A stretch of 64,000 nucleotides of DNA from Actinomadura cremea (GTDB taxonomy: Bacteria; Actinomycetota; Actinomycetes; Streptosporangiales; Streptosporangiaceae): NCBI RefSeq assembly GCF_014648495.1, contig NZ_BMRF01000027.1, forward strand, positions 36,266 through 100,265, read 5' to 3'. The first letter of the stretch is position 1. Each line of letters starts with the position of its first letter. Both the position numbers and the translations under genes were made by a program. Under the pieces are notes generated by a model. The model had not been told where the DNA came from. It did no database searches and was given only the letters and a program-made list of their open reading frames with translations. Shown here piece by piece: positions 50,433-59,281 of the stretch.

Positions 50433-51286
50433 GCAAGGTGCTGACGATCGACGAGATCGTCGGGTCGCTGGAGAGCGGCATGACGATCGGCATCGGCGGC
50501 TGGGGATCGCGGCGCAAGCCGATGGCGCTCGTCCGCGCGATCTGCCGCTCGCCGCTGACCGACCTGACCGTGGTGACCTACGGCGGCCCGGACGTCGGCC
50601 TGCTGTGCGCCGCCGGGAAGGTGCGGCGGCTCGTCACCGCGTTCGTCACCATGGACTCGATCCCCCTCGAACCGCACTTCCGGCAGGCGCGGCAGTCCGC
50701 CGCGATCGAGCTGACCGAGTACGACGAGGGCATGTTCATGTTCGGGCTGTACGCGGCGGCGCACCGGCTGCCGTTCCTGCCCACGCCCGTCGGCCTCGGC
50801 TCGGACGTGATGAGGATCAACCCCGAGCTCAAGACGGTCCGGTCGCCGTACGAGGACGGGACCGAACTCGTCGCCGTCCCCGCCCTGACGATGGACGCGG
50901 CGCTCGTCCACATGAACCGGGCCGACGCCCGCGGCAACGCCCAGTACCTCGGCCCCGACCCGTACATGGACGACCTGTTCGCCAAGGCCGCGGACCGGAC
51001 GTACGTGTCGTGCGAGCGGCTCGTCGACACCGCGGACTTCGCCAAGGAGGGCCCGCCGCAGTCCCTGCTGATCAGCCGGTCGCAGGTGACCGGGGTGGTG
51101 GAGACGCCGAACGGGGCGCACTTCACCGACTGCGCGCCCGACCACGGGCGCGACGAGGCGTTCCAGAAGCTGTACGCGAAGGCGGCGGCCGATCCGGACG
51201 GGTGGGCGGCGTTCCACGACCGGTTCCTGTCCGGTGACGAGACCGCGTACCAGAACGCCGTCCGGGCCTGGCGGGAGGAGAAGTGA
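50429..51286 (+). CDS. ipdA: IpdA, alpha subunit of COCHEA-CoA ring hydrolase
   Basis: A 285-residue member of the CoA-transferase family I fold. With IpdB it opens the last steroid ring (COCHEA-CoA) by hydrolysis, not CoA transfer. GIGGWGSRRKPMALVRAI and VVTYGGPDVGLLCAAGKV mark the fold; E100 in TEYDEGMFMFG is the likely counterpart of the catalytic glutamate reported for the M. tuberculosis enzyme (inference). Starts and stops overlap both neighbours by 4 bp, so all four ipd genes are coupled. Confidence 0.92.
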   Translation: MSKVLTIDEIVGSLESGMTIGIGGWGSRRKPMALVRAICRSPLTDLTVVTYGGPDVGLLCAAGKVRRLVTAFVTMDSIPLEPHFRQARQSAAIELTEYDEGMFMFGLYAAAHRLPFLPTPVGLGSDVMRINPELKTVRSPYEDGTELVAVPALTMDAALVHMNRADARGNAQYLGPDPYMDDLFAKAADRTYVSCERLVDTADFAKEGPPQSLLISRSQVTGVVETPNGAHFTDCAPDHGRDEAFQKLYAKAAADPDGWAAFHDRFLSGDETAYQNAVRAWREEK

Positions 51287-52038
51287 GCACGATGAGCGAG
51301 GCCACCGTGACGGAGGCGACGCGCGCCGAGGTGTGCGCGGTCGCCTGCGCGGAGCTGTTCCGCGGCGACGGGGAGATCGTGGCGGCGGCGGTCGCCGGGG
51401 TCGTGCCGATGCTGGGCTCCCGGCTGGCGCGGTCGACGTTCGAGCCGGGCCTGCTGACGACCGACGGCGGCCCGTCGCTGAGCGCCGATCCGCTCCCGCT
51501 CGGCGCGGCTGCCGACGTCGTCGAGGGCTGGCTGCCGTTCCGCGACCACCTGTGGCTGGTGCTGAACGGGCGCCGCCACGTGATCATGGGCCCGAGCCAG
51601 ATCGACCGGTACGGCAACACGAACATCTCCTGCATCGGCGACTGGGCGCGCCCGTCCCGGCAGCTCCTCGGCGTGCGCGGCGGGCCGGGCAACACGCTGC
51701 TCAACCCGACCAGCTACTGGGTGCCCAAGCACTCGACGCGCGTGTTCACCGAGAAGGTCGACATGGTCAGCGGCGTCGGCACGGACCGGGGCGCGCACGA
51801 GATCCGCGCCGTGGTGACGAACCTGGCGGTGCTCGACTTCGACACCCCCGACCGGCGGATGCGGCTGCGCTCGGTGCACCCCGGCGTGAGCGTCGACGAC
51901 GTCGTCGCCGCGACCGGGTTCGAGCTCGCCGTCCCGGACGACGTCCCGCGGACGCGGCTCCCGGACGCCGAGGAGCTGCGCATCATGCGCGAGGTGCTCG
52001 ACCCGAAGGGCCTGCGCGAGCGCGAGGTCCCGTCGTGA
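51283..52038 (+). CDS. ipdB: IpdB, beta subunit of COCHEA-CoA ring hydrolase
   Basis: A 251-residue partner of IpdA, with the family I CoA-transferase fold but without the transferase's catalytic glutamate motif. LGSRLARSTFEPGLLTTDGGPSL, RRHVIMGPSQIDRYGNTNIS and PGNTLLNPTSYWVPKHSTRVFTEKVD are typical. GTG 51283 overlaps the ipdA stop and has GGAGG close by; ATG 51292 is an alternative. The two subunits form an alpha2beta2 enzyme in characterised homologues. Confidence 0.92.
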   Translation: MSTMSEATVTEATRAEVCAVACAELFRGDGEIVAAAVAGVVPMLGSRLARSTFEPGLLTTDGGPSLSADPLPLGAAADVVEGWLPFRDHLWLVLNGRRHVIMGPSQIDRYGNTNISCIGDWARPSRQLLGVRGGPGNTLLNPTSYWVPKHSTRVFTEKVDMVSGVGTDRGAHEIRAVVTNLAVLDFDTPDRRMRLRSVHPGVSVDDVVAATGFELAVPDDVPRTRLPDAEELRIMREVLDPKGLREREVPS

Positions 52039-53102
52039 GCGGCGAGCAGGTCCTCGACACCCCGCTGACGCGGCTCACCGGGGTGCGGCATCCGGTCGTC
52101 CAGACCGGCATGGGCTGGGTGGCCGGGCCGCGCCTGGTGACGGCGGTCGCCAACGCGGGCGGCCTCGGGGTCCTGGCGTCGGCGACGATGACGCTCGACC
52201 AGCTCGCGACCGCGATCGGCGAGGTCAAGGACCGGACGGACGCGCCGTTCGGCGTCAACCTGCGCGCCGACGCGGGCGACGCCGGCGACCGCATCGACCT
52301 CCTCATCAAGGAGGGCGTGAAGGTCGCCTCGTTCGCGCTCGCCCCCAAGCGGGAGCTGATCGCCAAGCTCAAGGACGCGGGGCTCGTGGTGATCCCGTCG
52401 GTGGGCGCGCGGCGGCACGCGGAGAAGGTCGCCGGGTGGGGCGCGGACGCGGTGCTGGTGCAGGGCGGCGAGGGCGGCGGGCACACCGGCGCCGTCGCGA
52501 CCACGCTGCTGCTCCCCCAGGTCGTGGACGCGGTCGACATCCCGGTGATCGCGGCCGGCGGCTTCTTCGACGGGCGCGGCCTCGCGGCGGCGCTGTCCTA
52601 CGGGGCGGCGGGCGTGGCGATGGGCACCCGGTTCCTGCTGACCTCCGACAGCTCGGTGCCCGAGGCGGTCAAGCGGGTCTACCTGAAGACCGGTGAGACC
52701 GTCGTGACCCGCCAGGTGGACGGCATGCCGCACCGCGTGCTGCGCAGCGGGCTCGTGGACGAACTCGAGTCGTCCGGACGGGTCGGCGGGCTGGTGCGGG
52801 CCCTGCGCAACGGCGCCCGGTTCAAGAAGCTGTCCGGGATGTCGTGGCGCGAGATGATCGCCGACGGCAAGGCGATGAAGCACGGCAAGGACCTGTCCTG
52901 GTCGCAGGTGCTGATGGCCGCCAACACCCCGATGCTGCTCAAGGCGGCGATGGTGGACGGCCGTCCCGACCTCGGCGTGATGGCGTCCGGGCAGGTCGTG
53001 GGCGTGATCGACGACCTGCCGAGCTGCGGCGAGCTGATCGGCGGGATCGTCCGGCAGGCCGCGGAGGCGATCGCGGCGCAGCAGTCCCACCTGGTGCGCT
53101 GA
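52035..53102 (+). CDS. ipdC: IpdC, nitronate-monooxygenase-family steroid C/D-ring enzyme
   Basis: A 355-residue flavin-dependent TIM-barrel protein: VVQTGMGWVAGPRLVTAVANAGGLGVLASATM, VLVQGGEGGGHTGAVATTLLLPQVVDAV, VIAAGGFFDGRGLAAALSYGAAGVAMGTRFLLT. The position after ipdB matches Rv3553, which acts on the hydroxylated indane intermediate before EchA20. GTG 52035 overlaps the ipdB stop. It is last gene of the operon, ended by a strong terminator. Confidence 0.9.
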   Translation: MSGEQVLDTPLTRLTGVRHPVVQTGMGWVAGPRLVTAVANAGGLGVLASATMTLDQLATAIGEVKDRTDAPFGVNLRADAGDAGDRIDLLIKEGVKVASFALAPKRELIAKLKDAGLVVIPSVGARRHAEKVAGWGADAVLVQGGEGGGHTGAVATTLLLPQVVDAVDIPVIAAGGFFDGRGLAAALSYGAAGVAMGTRFLLTSDSSVPEAVKRVYLKTGETVVTRQVDGMPHRVLRSGLVDELESSGRVGGLVRALRNGARFKKLSGMSWREMIADGKAMKHGKDLSWSQVLMAANTPMLLKAAMVDGRPDLGVMASGQVVGVIDDLPSCGELIGGIVRQAAEAIAAQQSHLVR

Positions 53103-53127
53103 GACGCGTCCGCACCTGTCCGACCGC

Positions 53128-53156
53128 GGGCCCCGGCGAACTCCTCGCCGGGGCCC
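53128..53156. terminator. Terminator after the ipd operon
   Basis: Perfect 12-bp stem GGGCCCCGGCGA / TCGCCGGGGCCC with 5-nt loop between convergent ipdC and aldo/keto reductase genes. Confidence 0.8.
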
Positions 53157-53161
53157 GGCGC

Positions 53162-54166
53162 TCAGTACCGGCCGCCCACCGCGGAGGGGACGGCGTCGAG
53201 GTCGGCAAGGTCCGCCGCGGTGAGGTCCACGCCGGCGGCACCGGCGTTGTCGCGCAGGTAGCGGGCCTTCTTCGTCCCGGGGATCGGGATCACGTGATCG
53301 CCCTGCGCGAGCGTCCACGCGATCGCCACCTGCGCGGGCGTGGCGCCGTGCCGCGCCGCGACCTCCCGGACGGCGTCGACGATCCGCAGGTTCGCCTTCA
53401 GCGCCTCCTCCTGGAACCGCGGGTTGCCCGCGCGGAAGTCGCCGTCCTCGAAGTCCGCGCTGGTGACCGTCCCGGTCAGGAAGCCCCGGCCGAGCGGGGA
53501 GAACGGGACGAACGCGGCGCCGTTGCCGGCGCACCAGCCGACGACGTCGCCGGCCTCCGTGCCCTCGATCCCGTCGCTCGCCGCGCCCGCGCTGCCGCCG
53601 GGGGCGCCCAGCGCGTCGCGCGTCCACAGCGACAGCTCGGACTGGATCGCCGCGACGGGGTGGATCGCGTGCGCCTCCGCCGCCTGCGCCACGGTCACCT
53701 CCGACAGGCCCAGGTGACGAACCTTGCCCGCGGCCACCAGTTCCGCCATCGCGCCCCAGGTGTCGGCGAGCGGCACCTCCGGGTCGACGCGGTGCAGGTA
53801 GTAGAGGTCGATGACGTCGGTGCCGAGGCGGCGCAGGCTGTCCTCGGCGGACGCCGTGACGTGCTCCGGCGTCCCCCGCCGGAAGATCTCGCGGGACGCC
53901 GGGTCCTCGACGACCAGGCCGGTCTTGGTGGCCAGCACCGCCTCGTCCCGCCGCCCCGCCAGCGCGCGTCCGACGAGCGTCTCGTTGTGCCCGTCCCCGT
54001 AGGGCTGGGCGGTGTCGAGGAACGTGACCCCGAGGTCGAGGGCCTCGCGGATCAGCGCCACCGACGCGTCGTCGTCCCGTTCGGACTCGGTGTACGCCCA
54101 GCTCATCCCCATGCAGCCCAGGCCGACGGCGCCGACGGGCGTGCCCGCGAACTCGCGCTTCCTCAT
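53162..54166 (-). CDS. Aldo/keto reductase
   Basis: A 334-residue NADPH-dependent reductase of the AKR13/YghZ-like group. Tetrad D51, Y56 (FLDTAQPYGDG), K81 (ATKTGL), H125 (LYYLHRVDP). A Gly/Ala/Ser-rich insertion (about 200-215, GAPGGSAGAAS) lies in the loop after the seventh strand and is unusual. It follows the SDR gene by 13 bp, and both probably belong to the unit headed by the MmyB-type regulator or the SDR. Confidence 0.9.
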   Translation of the reverse strand: MRKREFAGTPVGAVGLGCMGMSWAYTESERDDDASVALIREALDLGVTFLDTAQPYGDGHNETLVGRALAGRRDEAVLATKTGLVVEDPASREIFRRGTPEHVTASAEDSLRRLGTDVIDLYYLHRVDPEVPLADTWGAMAELVAAGKVRHLGLSEVTVAQAAEAHAIHPVAAIQSELSLWTRDALGAPGGSAGAASDGIEGTEAGDVVGWCAGNGAAFVPFSPLGRGFLTGTVTSADFEDGDFRAGNPRFQEEALKANLRIVDAVREVAARHGATPAQVAIAWTLAQGDHVIPIPGTKKARYLRDNAGAAGVDLTAADLADLDAVPSAVGGRY

Positions 54167-54179
54167 GATGGTCCCTTCG

Positions 54180-54974
54180 TCAGGCGACGGCGGCGACGAG
54201 GCCGCCGTCCACGATCAGGTCTTGCCCGTTGACGTACGCGGCGTCCGCCGAGGCGAGGAACGCGACCACGCCCGCGACCTCCTCGGACGTCCCGATCCGG
54301 CGGGACGCCACCTGCGCGCGGATCCCGGCCACCTCGTCCTCGGCGACGGCGCCCCGGTACATGGGCGTGTCGATGTACCCGGGGCTCACCGAGTTGACCC
54401 GGACGCCCTTCGGCCCCAGCTCGGCGGCGAGGGTGCGGGCCAGGCTCTGCACCGCGGCCTTCGTGGCCGAGTACAGCGAACCGTTCGGCAGCCCGCGGTG
54501 CGACGTCCAGGAGGCGTTGATGACGATCGACGCGTCGGCGGCCAGCAGCGGGAGGGCCTTCTGGATGGTGAAGAAGACGCCCTTGACGTTCGTCTCCATG
54601 AGGCGGTCGAAGTCGGCCTCGGTCGTTTCGGCCATCTCCCCGAACGCGGCGATCCCGGCGTTGGCGAAGACGGCGTCCAGCCGGCCGAATCGCTTCCGGA
54701 CGGTCTCCATCAGCGCGTCCAGGTCGGGCAGGCTCGCCGCGTCGCCCCGGACGGCGAGGACCCGGTCGCCCTCGTCCGGCCCGGCACCGCCGAGTTCCTG
54801 GCCGAGTTCCTGGCCGAGTTCCTTGGCCGCCGCGTCCAGCCGTCCCTGGTCGCGGCCGGTGATGACCACCCGCGCCCCCTCCTCCAGCAGCCGGCGCGCG
54901 ACCGCCAGGCCCATTCCGCTCGTCCCGCCGGTGATCAGTACGACCTTGTCCGCGAAGCGCGTGTTGTTCTCCAT
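54180..54974 (-). CDS. SDR family oxidoreductase
   Basis: A 264-residue classical SDR: LITGGTSGMG motif at 14-23, NAG at 105-107, S155, Y168, K172, closing NGQDLIVDGG. Residues 54-61 are a duplicated GQEL made by three 12-nt GTTCCTGGCCGA units in the DNA (about 54795-54825), a small slippage insertion in a surface loop. ATG 54974 is preferred over an upstream in-frame codon. Directly downstream is the aldo/keto reductase. Confidence 0.9.
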   Translation of the reverse strand: MENNTRFADKVVLITGGTSGMGLAVARRLLEEGARVVITGRDQGRLDAAAKELGQELGQELGGAGPDEGDRVLAVRGDAASLPDLDALMETVRKRFGRLDAVFANAGIAAFGEMAETTEADFDRLMETNVKGVFFTIQKALPLLAADASIVINASWTSHRGLPNGSLYSATKAAVQSLARTLAAELGPKGVRVNSVSPGYIDTPMYRGAVAEDEVAGIRAQVASRRIGTSEEVAGVVAFLASADAAYVNGQDLIVDGGLVAAVA

Positions 54975-55049
54975 GCCGACGATCGTGCCGCTTCCTCCGG
55001 GAGGGGAGCAGAGTCCACTTATCATGGTTGTGCCACCACCACCCTCGCG

Positions 55050-55904
55050 TCAGCTCGCGGCGGCCAGCCCCCGCCGGGCCCGGAGCCGTTCGAGGCGCTC
55101 CATCGTCCCCGTCCCCGGCCGCGGGTTGTACAGGACGAGGTCCTGACCCGGCCGCTCCTGGAGCGGCAGCACCGTCGCCTCGAAGACCATCTCGCCGGCC
55201 TCGGGATGCCGGACGCTCTTGACCGCCTGGGCGCTCGCGCTGACCTCGTGCCGGTCCCACAGCTCGGCGAACTCGGCGCTGACGGCCACCAGGTCCTCGG
55301 CGATCCGGGCGAACTCCGGGTCGTCGGGGTAGCGGGCGGCGTCGGCGCGGAACCGTCCGACGACCTCCGGCGCGGCCTCCACCCAGTGCATGTGCTGCGA
55401 CCGGTACCGCATGCTCGTGAAGAAGGTGACCAGGCAGTTGTGGTCGGTCTCCCCGTACCCGAACACCTCGCGGGCGGCCTCGTTGACCGCGATGAGGTTC
55501 CAGTGCCGCTCGCGGATGTAGGCGGGGCGCGGCGACCACGCGTCCAGCAGCCGCTGAAGCTCCGGCGTGACCGGGACGGCCGGGCCCGCGTCCGCGCGCG
55601 GCGGGTTCAGGCCCGCGAGCAGGTAGAGGTGCTCGCGCTCGGCGCCGTCCAGCCGCAGCGCGCGGCAGATCGCGTCGAGGACGTCCTCGGACACCTTGAT
55701 GTCGCGGCCCTGCTCCAGCCACGTGTACCAGGACACGCCGACCCCCGCGAGCACCGCGACCTCCTCGCGCCGCAGCCCCGGCGTCCGGCGGCGGCCGCCG
55801 TCGGGCATCCCGACGGCGGCCGGGGTCAGCCTGGCGCGGCGGGTCCGCAGGAAGTCGCGCAGTTCGGCGCGGCGGCGGTCGCGGGAGGAGGGCACTGAGG
55901 GCAT
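55050..55904 (-). CDS. XRE regulator with MmyB-type ligand domain
   Basis: A 284-residue regulator. The helix-turn-helix (GLRREEVAVLAGVGVSWYTWLEQGRDIKVSEDVLDAICRAL) is at 43-83, followed by the PAS-like MmyB domain (RERHWNLIAVNEAAREVFGY; DLVLYNPRPGTGTMERLERL). In actinomycetes such regulators typically control an adjacent SDR or oxidoreductase gene; here the SDR follows after 75 bp in the same direction. The ligand is proposed to be a fatty acid in related proteins. Confidence 0.92.
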   Translation of the reverse strand: MPSVPSSRDRRRAELRDFLRTRRARLTPAAVGMPDGGRRRTPGLRREEVAVLAGVGVSWYTWLEQGRDIKVSEDVLDAICRALRLDGAEREHLYLLAGLNPPRADAGPAVPVTPELQRLLDAWSPRPAYIRERHWNLIAVNEAAREVFGYGETDHNCLVTFFTSMRYRSQHMHWVEAAPEVVGRFRADAARYPDDPEFARIAEDLVAVSAEFAELWDRHEVSASAQAVKSVRHPEAGEMVFEATVLPLQERPGQDLVLYNPRPGTGTMERLERLRARRGLAAAS

Positions 55905-55923
55905 ACCGCCACGATAGCCACTT

Positions 55924-57183
55924 TCAGCCGACGACTCCGGCGGCGCGGAGCCGGGCGACCGTGCCGGCGTCGCGTCCCAGTTCGGCGAGCACCGCGTCGG
56001 TGTGCTCGCCGAGCGCCGGGACCGGGTCCATCCGCGGCTCGGCCCCGGCCAGGGTGATCGGCGGCAGCAGCGCCCGGATGTCCCCCACCGGGGACCCGAC
56101 CTCCCGCCAGCGGCCGCGCTCGGCGAGCTGCGGATGGGCGACCAGGCCGTGCCCGTCGTTCAGCGTCGCGTTGGGCACGCCCGCCTCGTCCAGCCGCCGC
56201 AGCAGCTCCTCCCGGCCGAGCCGCGAGGTCACGGACGCGACGAGCGCGTCGACCTTCTCCCGGTTGCGGACCCGCGCCATGTTCGTCGCGTGGTCGGGAT
56301 CGGCGACCAGGTCGGGACGGTCGAGCACGCCGGTGGCGAGGGCCGCCCACCCCGAGTCGCTCTGCACGCCGATGACCACGTCGGCGCCGTCGGCCGTGGG
56401 ATACGCGTCGTAGGGGGCGATCACCGGATGGCTCAGCGTCGCCCGCGGCGGCACCGTTCCCGTGTAGAGCGTCGTGTACATCGTCTGGCTCATCCACTCG
56501 GCGACCGCGTCGAACATGCTCACCTCGACGGCCGCGCCCTCCCCGGTCGTCCCGCGCCGGACGAGCGCCGCGAGCACGCCCGAGAACGCGTACATCCCGG
56601 CGGCGATGTCGGAGATCGGCGAGCCCGCCTTCACCGGCGTCTCCGGGGTGCCGGTGACCGAGATCAGCCCCGCCTCGGCCTGGACGAGCATGTCGTAGGC
56701 GCGCTTGTCCCGGTAGGGCCCGCTCGACCCGTACCCGGACATGTCGACGACGATCAGCCGGGGGTCGCGCTCGCGGAGCCGCGCGGCGCCGAAGCCGAGC
56801 CGCGCGGCGGCGCCCGGGGCGAGGTTCTGCAGGAACACGTCGGCGCCCGCGATCAGGTCGTCCAGGATCGCGCGGCCCTCGTCGCTCTTGAGGTCGACCG
56901 CCAGCGACTCCTTCGAGCGGTTCAGCCAGGCGAAGTGGGTGCCGAGCCCGCCGCGCACGCCGGAGTCGTAGGCGCGGGCGAAGTCCCCGCCGGCCGTCTT
57001 CTCGACCTTGACGACGCGGGCACCGAGGTCGGCGAGCTGGCGGGACGCGAACGGCGCCGCCACGGCCTGCTCCAGCGCGACGACCGTGATCCCTTCCAGG
57101 GGCGGCGTCCCCGTCCCCGCGGGAGGACGACCCACCGCACCGTCCGGCGAAGGCGACCGACCGCTGTCCTGCGCTCCGGACAC
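55924..57183 (-). CDS. CaiB/BaiF family CoA-transferase
   Basis: A 419-residue family III CoA-transferase. VVALEQAVAAPFASRQLADLGARVVKVE starts the domain; the catalytic aspartate is D164 (KRAYDMLVQAEAG). A 28-residue disordered N-terminus precedes it. It moves CoA between acids, for example from succinyl-CoA to a dicarboxylic or bile-type acid. GTG 57183 starts 3 bp after the stop of an acyl-CoA dehydrogenase, so the pair is co-translated: acid activation then alpha,beta-desaturation. Confidence 0.92.
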   Translation of the reverse strand: MSGAQDSGRSPSPDGAVGRPPAGTGTPPLEGITVVALEQAVAAPFASRQLADLGARVVKVEKTAGGDFARAYDSGVRGGLGTHFAWLNRSKESLAVDLKSDEGRAILDDLIAGADVFLQNLAPGAAARLGFGAARLRERDPRLIVVDMSGYGSSGPYRDKRAYDMLVQAEAGLISVTGTPETPVKAGSPISDIAAGMYAFSGVLAALVRRGTTGEGAAVEVSMFDAVAEWMSQTMYTTLYTGTVPPRATLSHPVIAPYDAYPTADGADVVIGVQSDSGWAALATGVLDRPDLVADPDHATNMARVRNREKVDALVASVTSRLGREELLRRLDEAGVPNATLNDGHGLVAHPQLAERGRWREVGSPVGDIRALLPPITLAGAEPRMDPVPALGEHTDAVLAELGRDAGTVARLRAAGVVG

Positions 57184-57186
57184 CGG

Positions 57187-58365
57187 TCAGTCCTCCAGCA
57201 GCCGGCGGCCGATGATCATCTTCTGGATGTCGGCGGTGCCCTCGCCGATGAGGAGCATGGGCGCCTCCCGGTACAGCCGCTCGATCTCGAACTCCTTCGA
57301 GTACGCGTAGCCGCCGTGGATCCGGAAGGACCCCTCCACGACCTCCTTGCAGTACTCGCCCGCGAGGTACTTCGCCATCCCGGCCTCGAGGTCGTTGCGC
57401 TCGCCGGAGTCCTTGCGGCGCGCCGCCATCACCACCATCTGGTGGGCGGCCTCGACCTTGGTCGCCATCTCCGCGAGCCGGAACAGGACGGCCTGGTGCT
57501 CGGCGATCGGGCGGCCGAACGTCTCGCGGCGCCGCGCGTAGTCGCGGGCCAGCTCGTAGGCGCGCATCGCGACGCCGCAGCCGCGCGCCGCGACGTTCAC
57601 GCGGCCCACCTCGACGCCGTCCATCATCTGGTAGAAGCCGCGGCCGGGCGTCCCGCCCAGGATCCGCGCGGACGGGACGCGGTGCGAGTCGAAGACCATC
57701 TCGGTGGTGTCGACGCCCTTGTACCCCATCTTGTCGATCTTGCGGGGCACGGTCAGGCCGGGCGCGACCTCGCCGAAGCCGGGCGTCTTGTCGATCAGGA
57801 ACGTCGTCATGCCCCGGTGCCCGGCGTCCGGGTCCGTCTTGACGAGCGTCGCGACGAGGTTCGCGGACGCGCCGTTGGTGACCCACATCTTCTGGCCGTC
57901 GACGACGTGGTGGTCGCCGTCGGGGACGGCGCGGGTCCGGATCGCGGACACGTCGGAGCCGCAGTCGGGCTCGGACATGGAGAAGGCGCCCCGGATCTCG
58001 CCGGCCGCCATCTTCGGCAGGTAGTGCGCCCGCTGCTCGGGCGTGCCGTGCCGGTCGATCATCCAGGCCACGATGAAGTGGGTGTTGATGACGCCCGACA
58101 CGCTCATCCAGCCGCGCGCCAGTTCCTCGACGACGAGGGCGTAGGTCAGCAGCGACTCCCCGAGCCCGCCGTGCTCCTCGCCGATCGTCAGCCCGAACAG
58201 GCCGAGGTCGCGCATGCCGTCCACGATCGCCTGCGGGTACTCGTCGGCGTGCTCGAGGGCGGTCGCGACCGGGAGGATCTCCTTGTCGACGAAGGCCCGC
58301 ACGGTCGCGAGGATCTCCCGCTGCTCGTCCGACAGCCCGTGGGTCTGCCGAAGCCGGTCCGCCAT
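57187..58365 (-). CDS. Acyl-CoA dehydrogenase
   Basis: A 392-residue flavoprotein. MSEPDCGSDVSAIRTRA, VDGQKMWVTNGASANL and IGGTPGRGF-type loops plus the C-terminal catalytic segment LLIGEGTADIQKMIIGR (catalytic Glu before GT) are visible. ATG 58365 is preferred over GTG 58377 because the intervening GGAGGTGAGG is a ribosome-binding site. It is first gene of a leftward operon with the CoA-transferase; a GntR-type dyad lies 18-37 bp upstream. Confidence 0.93.
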   Translation of the reverse strand: MADRLRQTHGLSDEQREILATVRAFVDKEILPVATALEHADEYPQAIVDGMRDLGLFGLTIGEEHGGLGESLLTYALVVEELARGWMSVSGVINTHFIVAWMIDRHGTPEQRAHYLPKMAAGEIRGAFSMSEPDCGSDVSAIRTRAVPDGDHHVVDGQKMWVTNGASANLVATLVKTDPDAGHRGMTTFLIDKTPGFGEVAPGLTVPRKIDKMGYKGVDTTEMVFDSHRVPSARILGGTPGRGFYQMMDGVEVGRVNVAARGCGVAMRAYELARDYARRRETFGRPIAEHQAVLFRLAEMATKVEAAHQMVVMAARRKDSGERNDLEAGMAKYLAGEYCKEVVEGSFRIHGGYAYSKEFEIERLYREAPMLLIGEGTADIQKMIIGRRLLED

Positions 58366-58382
58366 CCTCACCTCCACGTCGG

Positions 58383-58402
58383 CAATTTTTTATACGATAT
58401 TG
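58383..58402. promoter_or_regulatory. Candidate GntR operator, copy 2
   Basis: An AT-rich 20-bp imperfect dyad with outer arms CAAT / ATTG and core TATA, directly before the leftward acyl-CoA dehydrogenase. Its layout resembles the better dyad at 59233-59252. Confidence 0.4.
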
Positions 58403-58438
58403 GCGGAGATGCCGGAAGGGAAGACCTCGGCGGGAACG

Positions 58439-59167
58439 TCAGCCGGTACCGGCGTCGTCCCAGAAACCGCGCCCCTCCAGATGCACGACCAGCAGCGTTC
58501 CCGCGTGCCGGATGTGGGCGCGCATCGCCTGCCGGGCGGCGTCGGCGTCGCCCGCCCGCAGCGCGGCGAGGACGAGCCGGTGGTCGTCCACCGAGGCCTG
58601 GCTCCAGCCGTCGATGCTGCTGAAGAAGCGCCGGGGCGCGTACCGCACCACGAGCTGGAGCAGCCAGGACGTCTTCGGCGAGTCCGCGCACAGGTTGATC
58701 GCCCGGTGGAAACCGTGGTTGGCCCGCTCGATGCCCTCGGCGTCGCGCGTCCGGGACGCCTCCTCCAGCAGCTCCTGCGTGCGCACGAGCTCCGCCAGCT
58801 CGTCCTCGCCGATCTTCTCGGCGGCGCGGGCGGCCAGCTCGCCGGCGAAGTACGCCTGCGCCTCGAACAGGTCCTGGACGTCCTGCCGCGACAGCGGCGC
58901 GGGCATGAACCCGCGGCGCGGCACCAGCGTGACGAAGCCCTCGCCGCGCAGCGACAGCAGTGCCTCCCGGACGGGCGTGACGCTGATCCCGAGGTCGTCG
59001 GCGACCCGTTCCAGCCGCAGGAACTCCCCGTGCCGCACCCGTCCGGACATGATCAGCTCGCGGACGTACGCGGCGACCTCGTCGCTGAGCTGGCGGCGCC
59101 GGCCGAGCGACCGGTCGCCGGGCCGGGCGTCGCCGGAGAGGGTCTCACCGGAGAAGGGCACGGTCAT
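58439..59167 (-). CDS. GntR family regulator (FCD/FadR subgroup)
   Basis: A 242-residue regulator. The winged helix (LSDEVAAYVRELIMSGRVRHGEFLRLERVADDLGISVTPVREALLSLRGEGFVTLVPRRGF) is at 27-87 and the all-helical FCD domain (DLFEAQAYFAGELAARAA ... HRAINLCADSPKTSWLLQLV ... DHRLVLAALRAGDADAARQAMRAHI) at 95-228 has the His/Asp residues that bind metal or acid ligands. It sits between two acyl-CoA dehydrogenase genes and is divergent from one. It probably represses both until an organic acid or its CoA ester appears. Confidence 0.93.
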   Translation of the reverse strand: MTVPFSGETLSGDARPGDRSLGRRRQLSDEVAAYVRELIMSGRVRHGEFLRLERVADDLGISVTPVREALLSLRGEGFVTLVPRRGFMPAPLSRQDVQDLFEAQAYFAGELAARAAEKIGEDELAELVRTQELLEEASRTRDAEGIERANHGFHRAINLCADSPKTSWLLQLVVRYAPRRFFSSIDGWSQASVDDHRLVLAALRAGDADAARQAMRAHIRHAGTLLVVHLEGRGFWDDAGTG

Positions 59168-59232
59168 CGCCTCCCGGACGGGGTCTGGTGCTCACATTAT
59201 GGACGTCCCGCGTTGACAGCGAGGTACTCTCC

Positions 59233-59252
59233 CTATCAAATATATGAAATAG
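59233..59252. promoter_or_regulatory. Candidate GntR operator, copy 1
   Basis: CTAT-N3-ATATAT-N3-ATAG, a 20-bp dyad in an AT-rich island between the divergent regulator and dehydrogenase genes, 30-49 bp upstream of GTG 59282. Confidence 0.6.
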
Positions 59253-59281
59253 CATTCTCGGAACGGTGAGGCGGAAGAGAC

